Shown: positions 33,039 through 42,121, counted from the stretch's first letter. The stretch: 64,000 nucleotides of DNA from Aestuariibius violaceus (GCF_040779325.2 NZ_JBFONT020000002.1:1-64000), one strand, 5' to 3'. Numbers and translations: made by a program. The notes: generated by a model from the letters alone, not told the origin.

Positions 33039-34084
33039 GTTCAAGCGAGGAAAAGAACCTCCCGCCAACCGATAAGAAGCTGCGCGATGCCCGAAAGAAA
33101 GGGCAGGTGGCAACCTACAGGGACTTCACGAATGCGGTTGTCTTTATTGCTGCAGCGGGGGTGCTCTACGCTCAGATGCGAGGGATCCAAACGACCCTGT
33201 CGGCAGGCATTACGGAGACGATGGACCAGATCGGGCGACCTTTCGACGAAGTGGCAAAGCAGCGGTTGACCGACCTCGCGGCGGATGCGGTTGGCATCGT
33301 CATGCCGCTGCTGCTTTCCGTCGTTGCGATGACCATCCTCGTCAATATCCTGACAAAGAAGGGATTTGTCTTTTCGACCGAGGCCCTTTCTCCGAAGCTG
33401 GAAAACCTGGACCCGATAAAGGGTTTAGGCCGGTTATTCGGGGTCCGATCACTGATAGAATTTGGGAAGTCGCTCTTCAAGCTCGCCTCGATCGGAGGAG
33501 TTCTTTGGCTGATCGTCTTGCAGATCGTCCCCTCACTCGTTCACGTACCCTACTGCGGGTTTGGCTGTTTTGATGGCGTGTTGCGCACGATTACGATTCT
33601 CTCAATGACGTCGGCCGCACTCATCTATCTGGTGATTGGAGCTGCGGATATTCCGCTTCAATCCTGGCTCTTTCTGAAGGACCAGAAGATGAGCAAAACC
33701 GATGTCAAGCAGGAGCGGAAGGACCAGGACGGCAGCCCCGAAATCAAGTCGGCACAACGAAGGCTCCGGCAGGAGATGTCGAACGCTCCACCGGGCAGAC
33801 CGTCGATCGAGCGAGCAACACTGGTCATCTATGGTGGCGTTGCTGCTGTCGCATTGCGCTTTGTGCAGGGCGAGACGTCAGTCCCTCTTTTCATGGCGAA
33901 GGCGCAGAATACGAAGGCGGCCGAGCTTCTGCGGGTCTCAAATAGACTGGGCGTTGCCCTTCATCACGATGAAGGGCTTGCAAGAAGTCTTCTAAACGGG
34001 GGCGGTCTTGGTCAGCCTATCAAGAAAAGACACTTCGAAGGTGTCGCAGGGGCTCTCCAGATGATCCGTATCCATCAGAGGTAG
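33035..34084 (+). CDS. sctU: T3SS switch protein SctU without the NPTH self-cleavage motif
   Basis: A 349-residue protein of the FlhB/YscU family with four membrane helices in the first 210 residues (FTNAVVFIAAAGVLYAQM, LLLSVVAMTILVNILTKKGF) and the connecting helix MSKTDVKQERKDQDGSPEIK. The C-terminal domain aligns well up to and after the point where NPTH should stand, but the residues there are Y266-G267-G268-V269 (text LVIYGGVAAVALRF against the usual VVTNPTHYAVAL). Self-cleavage between Asn and Pro therefore cannot occur in the known way. Length is normal and the frame is open, so the gene looks used, not decayed. The ATG at 33035 overlaps the sctT stop. Confidence 0.93.
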   Translation: MSSSEEKNLPPTDKKLRDARKKGQVATYRDFTNAVVFIAAAGVLYAQMRGIQTTLSAGITETMDQIGRPFDEVAKQRLTDLAADAVGIVMPLLLSVVAMTILVNILTKKGFVFSTEALSPKLENLDPIKGLGRLFGVRSLIEFGKSLFKLASIGGVLWLIVLQIVPSLVHVPYCGFGCFDGVLRTITILSMTSAALIYLVIGAADIPLQSWLFLKDQKMSKTDVKQERKDQDGSPEIKSAQRRLRQEMSNAPPGRPSIERATLVIYGGVAAVALRFVQGETSVPLFMAKAQNTKAAELLRVSNRLGVALHHDEGLARSLLNGGGLGQPIKKRHFEGVAGALQMIRIHQR

Positions 34085-34249
34085 TCGTAACCCTTTTCGT
34101 AAGTCCCAATTGGCGGCTGTCATTCACGTATCTCCGGTTTCCCGCATAAATCAGATCGTCTTGACCTTGCCCCTTCAAATGCAGCCACCCTGAGTGGAAG
34201 AGCGGCTTACTCAAGGGGGGCAAGGTCGGACCGCGCTCCGCTCTCTTTA

Positions 34250-34693
34250 CGCTTCGCCCCACAGCTCTAGAGCTTCGACTGCGATGTCGAGCGCTTCGGC
34301 CGTGGTTGAGGCAAGACGCTCCTTGCCACTGCTTGATTGGTTCAGGGACGTCAGACCCAGCCATGCCGCGAACTGCCTCCCATTCCGGAACTGGTGTCCA
34401 TCACCTGCGGTTGCGACGATGGCTGACGCGGTGATCGGCCCGATCCCCGGCAGGACCCTCAGCAACATGACACGCGGATCTTTGCGCCCCTCGAGCCGCA
34501 TGCGTTTCTCATACCGAAGGATGCGCAGGTGCAGAGCGGCCATCTGGTTGCTCAGGTTGACCAGAACGTCGACAGCGACTTCAGGTATGCGATATGCGGG
34601 GCCGCCCGAGATGAAGGCATGGGCCCAGGCAATCAACGCACGCTCAACTATGAGAAAGGCCAGAGCAGGGTTGGCCAGACGCCTCGCCATCAT
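34250..34693 (-). pseudogene. IS110-family transposase, C-terminal fragment
   Basis: The frame reads LLRVLPGIGPITASAIVATA, then GDGHQFRNGRQFAAWLGLTS and SSSGKERL. This is the C-terminal helix-hairpin-helix and serine-containing domain of IS110/IS1111-type transposases. After KERL the normal text is lost, and the N-terminal DEDD domain is absent. It is a dead remnant at the right end of the T3SS plus block. Confidence 0.75.
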
Positions 34694-35627
34694 CCTTCAT
34701 GCGATGATGCATGACGGAACTGAATTCCAGGTCGCATGGCAACGATTACAAAAAAAACGTGAGGATTCCTGAAGCAGAACTCCCATCCCGGACAGCGTCC
34801 GAGAGAGGGCGTGAGACACGGCGACGATTCTGTCGCAACGGTCAGAACTACGGCACGATTGCGGTTTCCACCTTGCCGACACACACACCCAGCCAACCCC
34901 ATCATGAACCACGGAGTTCGAAGAGAGCAAAGGCAGCCTCAGACGCAAAAACGAAGGAAGCCCAGTGAGAGCGCATTGACAGATTAGAGAACAGAAGCGG
35001 CTCAAACCCGCCGTTCACTCATATTTCAGATGCTGCGAGCAGCTCGTCAAACGAGCCATTTGTGGCGAGCGCAAACCTGCGGCTGGTTGAAGCTACGCGA
35101 CGCTGGAGGAAGCCGTCGTTTTGATATTGGCTTCGGAGATCTGCTCTTTCGGTCTTCTTGAAAATCTTTGTCTTCGGTGATCTGTTTGAATGCTGTTTTA
35201 GGACCTAGCCATCATAGAATTCAATATGCCAGCCGGTTCTTCGAGCATGATCGGTTCAGTGGAGATGTATCGATATGTTCACCTAAAAACCATTCGATGA
35301 TTTCTCCTGCGCCACCAATTTCGACCACCTTTCAACCCGGACTCCACCTCTCTGAAAGGACACGTAAAGCAATATAGGCGGGTAGACTTTTGGCGAGCCA
35401 TAGATGAGCATTGCTTCGGAATCTGGCATTCCACGCTTGGAAGTCTTCAGATAAACCGCCCTCTAAAACACAGACCAGTCGTCTTGTCCGGGGACGTAAT
35501 GTTGAATAATGACGATCACTCTCTCAGACAGAGTGACGACGCGTTCCTAGTCAGAGGTGGATTTGCGGTTTGGACATAAGTGTTCCCCGCAAGACTGAGG
35601 CCGTATTCTAATGGAGGCTCTTCGTCT

Positions 35628-35646
35628 CTTGTCAGGTTAGTGTAAG
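35628..35646 (+). promoter_or_regulatory. T3SS-box-like element ahead of the effector candidate
   Basis: CTTGTCAGGTTAGTGTAAG shares 14 of 19 positions with the site before sctI and its first 11 bases with the site at 25306-25324. It lies 54 bases ahead of the ATG at 35700, close to the 61 bases seen at sctI. Confidence 0.55.
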
Positions 35647-35699
35647 ATCACCTCGCGATGATGTTGGCAACAGCAGCCATTAGCGAGGGGCGATTTAAC

Positions 35700-38165
35700 A
35701 TGTTGGAATTAGAGGGGGCCGGAGCCGAGAATCCGGCGGTTGCAGCACGCCAGCCGAAACGGGAGGTTTTTTTGGCAAGCGCGGCCGTCCTCGCCCCGCC
35801 TGCGCCGCCGCCGACCGCCCCCGCCCCGATGGCGCCCATTGGCGTGGGCGCCACAAGGGATCTTTCGCCCTTGGGGCCAAGCAAGGACGTGCTGCAGGAC
35901 ATGATCAAGCACGCCCTTTTCTCGCGCCTCTTCGACGTCGGAGCCCATGTTGGCCAGGCATTGAAGAATATGTCCGATCCCACGCGCATCTCAGCGCCTT
36001 TCTTTGGTGTGCAGGACGCGGTGCGTGCGGTCGGCGATCTCAAGACGGAATGGGGGAAAGCGCGCATGTCCTGGTCCGAGCCGGAGAAGAACGAGCTGGC
36101 CGGTCAATTGAGCGAGGCGATCGTCGCCTGGCGGAGCGACACATCACCCGACCGCCAGTCGTTGCAAGACACACTCAAGGACGTTTTCAAGTCGAACTAC
36201 AGCAGGATAGAGGCGAAACGCAGCGCGGGACACGAGGCACAGCGCGAGATCGTCCAACGCTCCGGCAAGCAGGGCGGCGATATTGGCACACGCGAAAAGA
36301 ACGAGGACAAGGCGCGGCATGATCGTCCCACCAATCAGGCGCCGACAGACGGCAAGGATAACGCGGCAGCGGCGCAAGGAATTGTAAGCCAGGGCGATAC
36401 CAGCCCAGCATTTGAACAGAAAGACCGACACCGGCCAAATTCCGAGCCAAGCATCAAACGCCGCCAGGAAGCGGAGATACGTGCCCATAGCCGTGACGCG
36501 AAAAAGCAGGTGGATGACATCATCGCTCGCCACAAAGCTAATCCGCACGCCGCCGTCGAAGAGCTGAACGCAGCGTCGATGAATGCGATCAACAAGGGCC
36601 AGTTGCTCAAGGCAGACGTCTTCTCGACCGCCAGCTCGATGCTGTCCGAAGAGCTTGCCGGGCCGGGCACATCCGGTCCCGACGTCAGCACGCCCATCAG
36701 ACCGGCGACGTCACCACCCGTGATCGAGCAGCAGGAAAACTCGGGCAAGCGGATTGGAGAGGCCCACGAAAGGGCCGATAAGATAATCAAGGAGATCAAT
36801 GAGCGCTACAGGACGCCGCTGATCCGTCCGGGCCGCGAGCACGATCTGAAGGATGCCGCGAATAGGCTGGCAAAGGACGGCGACGTTCTGGCGGCCATCA
36901 TCGTGCTGTCGCATGTGCCGCGATCCGGTCCTGCGGGACATACCGGCGGTACAGGACCCGCAGCAACGACAAGCGACGGCGGTAGTGCTGGACCAACCGA
37001 AAACGCCAAATCAGATCATGTGTCCAACCCTGATCGACTGGACCCCAGATTTGTCGCCTCAGTTGAAGAATGGTTGCGGACGGCCCCATTGGACGATGTC
37101 GTCCGTGTCGCCGGCCGAATGACCTCCGAATTCACAGTGTATCTCAAAGAACAGGCACCAGATGTCTACAAGCTGATCGAGCAGCGCCTGACGGAGGCAG
37201 TGCAAGCCTCTCCCGCGACCAATGAACCAGGTCAGTCCAATGGCTTCGCGTCTTCTCCGGTGAACCCGGCCAGAGCACCGGACGGCACTGCGCTCCGTCA
37301 TGCCGAGAAGTTCGGAGGTCCGATCGATAGCGGAACGCGTCATATCAACACTGACCCTCCTGGCGATGAGGGGCCTACGGAGGACGCGCAACTGTCGGCA
37401 TCAGAACAGCAGGCCGTAGACCATGCTCTCCAGATGGTTCGAGCGGCAAGCGAGCTGGGACTGGTCGAAAGCCAGATAAAGCGATCTCGCCGAGCCCTCC
37501 CGAGTGATCGGGCGCGCGAAGTCTTCGATGCGGCGTTGAAGGGCGGCACTGACCGTGTAACCGGAGAGCCAATTCAGCCTATTAATCTTGAAAAACAAAA
37601 AGAGGATGAACAGGCACTGGCAAAGATGCAGAGCGGTGATCTGCAAAGTCTCGATGGCGCGCAGAGCTACCCGCTTGGGCGCCGTCGAACAGCGACTGTT
37701 AACCAGGGCGAAGCGAAATTCATATCAAGTGCGGGACAATCAAAAGGGCTCTATACCTTTGGCGCCAGCGTTTGTCTCCTCATGGTCGCCACAAGCAAAG
37801 ATCCGGACGGGAATGTGACGAAAGTCGGTCTGGCGCATATCGATATCGCTACGCCGAAATCAAGTATCTCGGAGTTTCTTGATCTTGCCACGAATGGAAG
37901 CGACAGCGTGGAGATTACGATCGTATCTGGTGCCCGAACGATCGCGTTAAGAGCGCACGATGCAATCAGAGACAAAGGGCTGGATGTTAATTTTTCAAGT
38001 ATTGATTTGAATGCTCAAAGATCCGATGCACTTGTCGTGGACAATACGGGCCGCGTCTTTTACGGATCGCGACTGGATCTTATGAGTTTCGATACGGACG
38101 CGCTTTCCAGAATTGCAAAACGGAATAGATCTGATCTCCCGCTAGAAATCGATGGTTCTCCATAG
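35700..38165 (+). CDS. T3SS effector candidate with C-terminal CheD-like deamidase domain
   Basis: 821 residues from the ATG at 35700, chosen because GAGGGG lies 9 bases upstream; an ATG at 35658 would overlap the promoter region. There is no signal peptide. Residues 1-60 are rich in Ala and Pro, the middle 600 are polar, helical and of low complexity (several SDGGSAGP or GTGPAA runs). The last 150 residues form a compact domain that follows CheD: TFGASVC (against TLGLGSC) with C692, KVGLAHI with H713, VEITIVSGAR (against the GGA strand), and a final GLDVNFSSIDLNAQRSDALV and VVDNTGRVFYG unit. CheD and the CNF/BLF1 toxins use such a Cys-His pair to deamidate glutamine. Type III export and target are inference. 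Confidence 0.62.
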   Translation: MLELEGAGAENPAVAARQPKREVFLASAAVLAPPAPPPTAPAPMAPIGVGATRDLSPLGPSKDVLQDMIKHALFSRLFDVGAHVGQALKNMSDPTRISAPFFGVQDAVRAVGDLKTEWGKARMSWSEPEKNELAGQLSEAIVAWRSDTSPDRQSLQDTLKDVFKSNYSRIEAKRSAGHEAQREIVQRSGKQGGDIGTREKNEDKARHDRPTNQAPTDGKDNAAAAQGIVSQGDTSPAFEQKDRHRPNSEPSIKRRQEAEIRAHSRDAKKQVDDIIARHKANPHAAVEELNAASMNAINKGQLLKADVFSTASSMLSEELAGPGTSGPDVSTPIRPATSPPVIEQQENSGKRIGEAHERADKIIKEINERYRTPLIRPGREHDLKDAANRLAKDGDVLAAIIVLSHVPRSGPAGHTGGTGPAATTSDGGSAGPTENAKSDHVSNPDRLDPRFVASVEEWLRTAPLDDVVRVAGRMTSEFTVYLKEQAPDVYKLIEQRLTEAVQASPATNEPGQSNGFASSPVNPARAPDGTALRHAEKFGGPIDSGTRHINTDPPGDEGPTEDAQLSASEQQAVDHALQMVRAASELGLVESQIKRSRRALPSDRAREVFDAALKGGTDRVTGEPIQPINLEKQKEDEQALAKMQSGDLQSLDGAQSYPLGRRRTATVNQGEAKFISSAGQSKGLYTFGASVCLLMVATSKDPDGNVTKVGLAHIDIATPKSSISEFLDLATNGSDSVEITIVSGARTIALRAHDAIRDKGLDVNFSSIDLNAQRSDALVVDNTGRVFYGSRLDLMSFDTDALSRIAKRNRSDLPLEIDGSP

Positions 38166-38861
38166 ATATGCGCTTCCCAAACGATTGATGCTCTGGTTGA
38201 CGCCACGCCAAGGAAGGCAAGCAAATCAAGTTAAGGCTCGTGATTCCATCCAGCGCTAAAATCGCGGTGCAGATCAGGGACGGAGGATCTAGGCGATCTG
38301 CAGGAATCTTCCCCGCCGACCGCTCAGGTACGTTCCTGGAGGAACCGCTAAAGTTCATCCATGCGGTCCGGCCAGGACGGTCCGTTCCCCGGCATGATGT
38401 GGTTGCGACTGTCCATCGTGACGAGGCGGGCGTCTGGAAGGACGAATGGCTTTTATTCTTGGCCAATGCGATCATGTATAAGAGAGCATAGCTGACGTTC
38501 GCGCACGCCGCAGCATCCGATAAAGTGGGCTCAGAAGAGCCATTAGCTCCACTTTGTCCGAACGACGTTTACGGACAAAACCCCTATGACAAGACTTGCC
38601 TGGCGAAAACGGTCGGTTCCGCCGAGACTCCCCGATTGAAGCAAGCGGTTCCTCACTACAATCTGGCGCGATCTCTTCGGTGTTACGTGGCAGCAACGGC
38701 GAGGATTGCTTGCATGACCTCGGCCTGGTCTCTGACAGCAGGACAGAGGGCGATCATTTTTCGTCGGGCGTCATATTGCAACTTGTTGCTGCAATATCTC
38801 GATTGAGTCCCCATGTCGGGCCGCACGGCGGGTTTCGCCGGGCCGTTCGGGCATATGCAGG
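38166..38861. other. non-coding gap
   Basis: About 700 bases behind the effector candidate. A plus-strand frame at 38240-38491 (83 codons) lacks a convincing ribosome binding site; it could be a decayed chaperone or IS piece but I cannot support either. Small inverted repeats (AAAGTGG and CCACTTT near 38524-38556) may belong to an old insertion-sequence end. Confidence 0.4.
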
Positions 38862-39474
38862 ATGCGCCGTAAACCACTGATTGCCTGTCTCGGCATCGCC
38901 GCAATTCTGATGTCCGGTATCGGGATATACGCCTACCAGACCTTTCTGGCTCTGTCCTCGGTGTGGGATCGATCCGAGATGCGCGTTGCCCTGCCGGCGC
39001 TCTGTTTCGATCCGATGGAAGAGCGCACCACGCCTGACGGCGTGGCCTTCATCCGCACGCGGACCGCCTGCTTCGAGGGTTTGCCCGACTGGCTCTATGA
39101 GACGCGGTTTGTCGCGATCGACGGGTTGCAGCAAGGCTATGTCGAAGCCGGTTCGGAGGATGGCGAGATCCTCCTCATGCGGCATGGCCAGCCTTCGGGG
39201 GCCTACCTCTATCGCTTCATGATCCCGGTGCTGGCGGATCGGGGCTACCGCGTGATCGCGATGGATCATCTGGGTTTCGGCACATCAGACAAGCCTGTCG
39301 ATCCCGCCTATCATTCGTTGACGAACCACGCGGATCGGCTTGCGGCGTTCATGGATACCGGGCGCCCAAGGCCAACCCCATCAACGTCTGCCGGAAACCA
39401 GCCATTTCCTGCAGGACGAAGGGGGTGCGGAAATCGCCGACATGGTGGATGCGTTCATCAAGGCGAATCCATAG
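38862..39474 (+). pseudogene. decayed alpha/beta hydrolase (haloalkane dehalogenase-like)
   Basis: It starts with a membrane anchor (MRRKPLIACLGIAAILMSGI) followed by an N-terminal hydrolase half: EILLMRHGQPSGAYLYRFMI and VIAMDHLGFGTSDKP, as in haloalkane dehalogenase-type enzymes. At about 39355 the text jumps. In another frame the true C-terminus TSHFLQDEGGAEIADMVDAF ends at 39474. The nucleophile elbow and cap are gone. An internal deletion of some 150 codons with frameshift makes it non-functional. Confidence 0.65.
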
Positions 39475-39512
39475 CATTCGTGCGGATGGCAATATGAGTG
39501 GCATGAGACGGG

Positions 39513-40079
39513 ATGCGGGTCGCGCGCGGCGATGCGATAGAGACGGCGATCCTCGATGCCGCAACCGAAGAACTGGCACGCCATGGCCCCGAAGGGTTCA
39601 GCGTTGTCCGCGTCGCGGCGGCGGCCGAGGTCAACAAGACCTCGATCTACCGGCGCTGGCCGGACAAGGACGCCCTGATGGCCGCCGCGATCGCGCGAAC
39701 GCTCACCTCGACCAAAGAACGGATCATCGACACCGGATCTCTGGTGGGGGATCTGTCCGCGCTGGCCCAGATCATCGGGGGCCGTCTCGGCAGGCCTCAG
39801 GGCAAGGCACCGGCTCTTGTCTCGCTGTCCGAGGCGGCGGCCGATCTCGTCTCCGACGTCGCCTCCCATCCGATGGCCGAAGCCGACAAAGTCGCCTCCG
39901 ATGTTATCCAACGCGCCCGACAGCGCGATGAATGGGATACCGAAGCCCATCCGCTGGACACCGTACTGATGATGCTTGCGGGTGCCGTGTTCCATCGCAT
40001 TCTCATCCGACGCAGACCGGTATCGAGGGGCTGGGCACACAGCATCGCAACCATTATCGGCCGTGGCGTGTCGCCTTAG
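39513..40079 (+). CDS. TetR/AcrR family transcriptional regulator
   Basis: A 188-residue regulator. The DNA-binding domain shows ILDAATEELARHGPEGFSVV, RVAAAAEVNKTSIYRRWPDK and DALMAAAI. The RRWPDK form is typical of TetR proteins with a C-terminal TetR_C_16/11-like domain. It lies just behind a decayed hydrolase gene, and such regulators often control a neighbouring hydrolase or oxidoreductase, so it may have lost its target. Frame and length are intact. Confidence 0.85.
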   Translation: MRVARGDAIETAILDAATEELARHGPEGFSVVRVAAAAEVNKTSIYRRWPDKDALMAAAIARTLTSTKERIIDTGSLVGDLSALAQIIGGRLGRPQGKAPALVSLSEAAADLVSDVASHPMAEADKVASDVIQRARQRDEWDTEAHPLDTVLMMLAGAVFHRILIRRRPVSRGWAHSIATIIGRGVSP

Positions 40080-40448
40080 GTCAGTTCCGAGCAGTGGTTT
40101 CGCGACGAATAGCAGAACTTCGGTTTTCAGGCTGCACACAGCTTCTTCACTTGATCAGCGCATATGCGCTCCTGCTTCAAAAACATGGCCGCAAACGGAT
40201 GTTTCTGTCACAGCACTCCGGCCAACATGAGATCAGCCACATAGCCCGGTCAGAAACCTCCGGAAAAATAGGATGAGTTTGTCACATTTCTGCGCCTCCC
40301 GGTCGCGGGGGGCAAGGTTGGCTGAGCGGATGGAGCGGACCTCACCTGTAATCTGTCCAATGTCCACTTCCGCAAAATCGAATTGATTTGCCAAACCAGG
40401 ATATACGGAACATAGTGTGAACAAATTGGCTGAGTGAAAGGCGAATCC
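40080..40448. other. non-coding gap
   Basis: About 370 bases of lower GC between the TetR gene and the LysE-type exporter. I see no gene, RNA or repeat here that I can support. Confidence 0.4.
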
Positions 40449-41090
40449 ATGCAAGACCTCTCCCTCTATCTGCCTGGTATTCTTCTGGCCTATTCGGCCT
40501 TTCTTCTCGCTATCGCCAGCCCGGGGCCGAACATCCTGGCTGTCATTGGCACCTCAATGAGTGTCAATCGTGCGTCGGGAATGGCGCTGGCCATGGGGGT
40601 CGCAACTGGCTCCTTTACCTGGGCACTGCTTACCGTGTTCGGCCTCTCGGCGATCTTGGCCACTTACGCCTCAGCACTGCTCTTCATCAAGATTTTCGGC
40701 GGGATTTATCTGCTTTGGTTAGCCTATAAGTCGTTCAAGTCCGCAGCCTCCAGCCATGATATCGAAGCGAAAGAATTGGCCGGGGGACGCCGCACACCGT
40801 TCGGATATTTTCAGCGGGGCTACATCATACAGATGACGAATCCCAAAGCGGCGCTCGCTTGGATTGCGATCATCTCGCTCGGGCTGCAAGAGGGCGCACC
40901 TTTATGGGTCGGTGCAGTGATTGTGTTGGGCACGTTCGCGCTCTCGATCGTCATTCACCTCCTCTACGCCGTCGCGTTCTCAACCCCTGTCATGGTGCGC
41001 ATCTACGGAAAAGCGCGCCGGATCATTCAAGGTGTCCTTGGCACGTTCTTCGCACTCGCAGGATTGCGGCTTCTGACCAGCAGGAGCTGA
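40449..41090 (+). CDS. LysE/RhtB-type amino acid exporter
   Basis: A 213-residue membrane protein with about six helices. The family mark is LLAIASPGPNILAVIGTSMS near the N-terminus, followed by GGIYLLWLAYKSFKS and FQRGYIIQMTNPKAALAWIA, the core of LysE-type translocators. They export amino acids or related small molecules by proton exchange. AAAGGCG lies 5 bases before ATG 40449. The next gene starts 4 bases after its stop, so the two are probably co-transcribed. Substrate unknown. Confidence 0.88.
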   Translation: MQDLSLYLPGILLAYSAFLLAIASPGPNILAVIGTSMSVNRASGMALAMGVATGSFTWALLTVFGLSAILATYASALLFIKIFGGIYLLWLAYKSFKSAASSHDIEAKELAGGRRTPFGYFQRGYIIQMTNPKAALAWIAIISLGLQEGAPLWVGAVIVLGTFALSIVIHLLYAVAFSTPVMVRIYGKARRIIQGVLGTFFALAGLRLLTSRS

Positions 41091-41094
41091 ACCC

Positions 41095-41424
41095 ATGACG
41101 CTATATCCTGACCCTGCCGCCGCCAACCTGAATGAGGGCTTTGTGGTCGCCATCACTATCGTTGCGAAAGAGGGTGAAGCGGATGCGGTTGCTGACATTC
41201 TCGAACGCCTGATCGCGCCGACGATGGCTGAGGAAGGCGTGAAGTTCTTCATGCCCTACCGATCACCGAACGATCCAAATGCCTTCTTTGTTTACGAGCT
41301 TTATAAAGATGCGGCCGGTTGGGATGCGCACAACGAGTCTGAGCATTTCCGAAGCGCTGTTGAAGAGTTGTTGCCGAAAGTTGAGGTGCGGGAACGGGTT
41401 CCTTTTGTTCCCTATGTCGAATGA
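41095..41424 (+). CDS. antibiotic biosynthesis monooxygenase (ABM) domain protein
   Basis: A 109-residue protein of the dimeric alpha/beta barrel type. FVVAITIVAKEGEADAVADI, RSPNDPNAFFVYELYKDAAG and WDAHNESEHFRSAV match the ABM pattern, including the Phe-Phe-Val-Tyr-Glu strand and the WDAH turn typical of YgiN-like putative quinol monooxygenases. It follows the LysE gene by 4 bases. A link to detoxification is possible but not proven. Confidence 0.8.
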   Translation: MTLYPDPAAANLNEGFVVAITIVAKEGEADAVADILERLIAPTMAEEGVKFFMPYRSPNDPNAFFVYELYKDAAGWDAHNESEHFRSAVEELLPKVEVRERVPFVPYVE

Positions 41425-41836
41425 GGCATTTTTCCGAAGCCGACATTCACCACATTGCTGCATCCATCACTCTGGGCTCAAACCGAACATCAGAGAATTA
41501 GCCAGGTCGCCCGGAACAAGCGGTACCGCCGCTGCCCGGGCGAGCGCCAGACCGGCCCGGCTGTCTGGCGCTCGCCTGGCGCTTGGGGCTAGGCCATGGC
41601 GTTGATGCAGGACGCAGTGACGCTGTCGTTGCGACATTCGGTGCTTGGTTTCCCATGGGGTTCGGTTGCGCAAGTGCTCTGGCGGTTCCATATGGCGCGG
41701 GAGGCGGGAAAAGAGGGCCTTTGGTCGGTTGCCATTCGCCGGGGGCGTCCGTAGGTTGCCGCGACTTTGCGCCGGGGCTCTCCGGCGGTTCGGGAAAAGG
41801 GCCCGGTGACAGGGCCAACAAAAGGGAACGTACTTC
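41425..41836. other. gap ahead of yajC with a strong hairpin
   Basis: Contains the 14-bp stem at 41539-41576 and, from about 41580, GC-rich sequence leading into yajC. This is where the sequence returns to core-genome composition. No tRNA or protein gene was found; some of the GC-rich part may be a yajC leader. Confidence 0.45.
41539..41576. repeat. perfect 14-bp inverted repeat
   Basis: GGCGAGCGCCAGAC at 41539-41552 pairs fully with GTCTGGCGCTCGCC at 41563-41576 over a 10-base loop. No T tract follows on either strand. It stands about 115 bases behind the ABM gene and may be an extragenic palindrome, an rho-type 3-prime stem or a structured RNA. Confidence 0.6.
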
Positions 41837-42121
41837 ATGCAAGGTGGTGGCGCGCAGCTGATCTTTCCGCTTCTGCTGATCCTGATCTTCTATTTCTTCA
41901 TCATCCGGCCCCAGATGAAGCGCCAGAAGGATCATCAGGCGATGGTCGACGCGATCCGGCGGGGGGATCAGGTGATCACCCAGGGCGGGCTGATCGGCAA
42001 GGTTCAGAAGGTGAAGGACGAGGGCGAGATCGAGGTCGAGATCGCCCAGGGCGTGACGGTTCGGGTGGTGAAAAGCACGATCACCCAGGTGGTGAACAAG
42101 ACCGAACCGGCCAAGAAGTGA
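41837..42121 (+). CDS. yajC: preprotein translocase subunit YajC
   Basis: A 94-residue protein with one N-terminal membrane helix (LIFPLLLILIFYFFIIRPQM) followed by the conserved KRQKDHQAMVDAIRRGDQVI and TQGGLIGKVQKV strands. YajC binds SecD and SecF beside the SecYEG channel. AAGGGAACG precedes the ATG. It heads the yajC-secD-secF cluster. Very secure. Confidence 0.95.
   Translation: MQGGGAQLIFPLLLILIFYFFIIRPQMKRQKDHQAMVDAIRRGDQVITQGGLIGKVQKVKDEGEIEVEIAQGVTVRVVKSTITQVVNKTEPAKK

Larger units (their letters stand above)
34085..35699. other. gap with IS110 remnant between sctU and the effector candidate
   Basis: About 1.6 kb with no intact gene. An IS110-type C-terminal fragment lies at 34250-34693 on the minus strand. 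Short frames from 34690 to 35400 on both strands have no ribosome binding site or recognisable content. The T3SS-box-like element at 35628-35646 is the only regulatory signal I can support. Confidence 0.5.

Noticed and set aside
38240..38491. 83-codon frame as a chaperone gene for the effector candidate
   Set aside because: No convincing ribosome binding site, and neither acidic character nor the fold pattern of class I chaperones.
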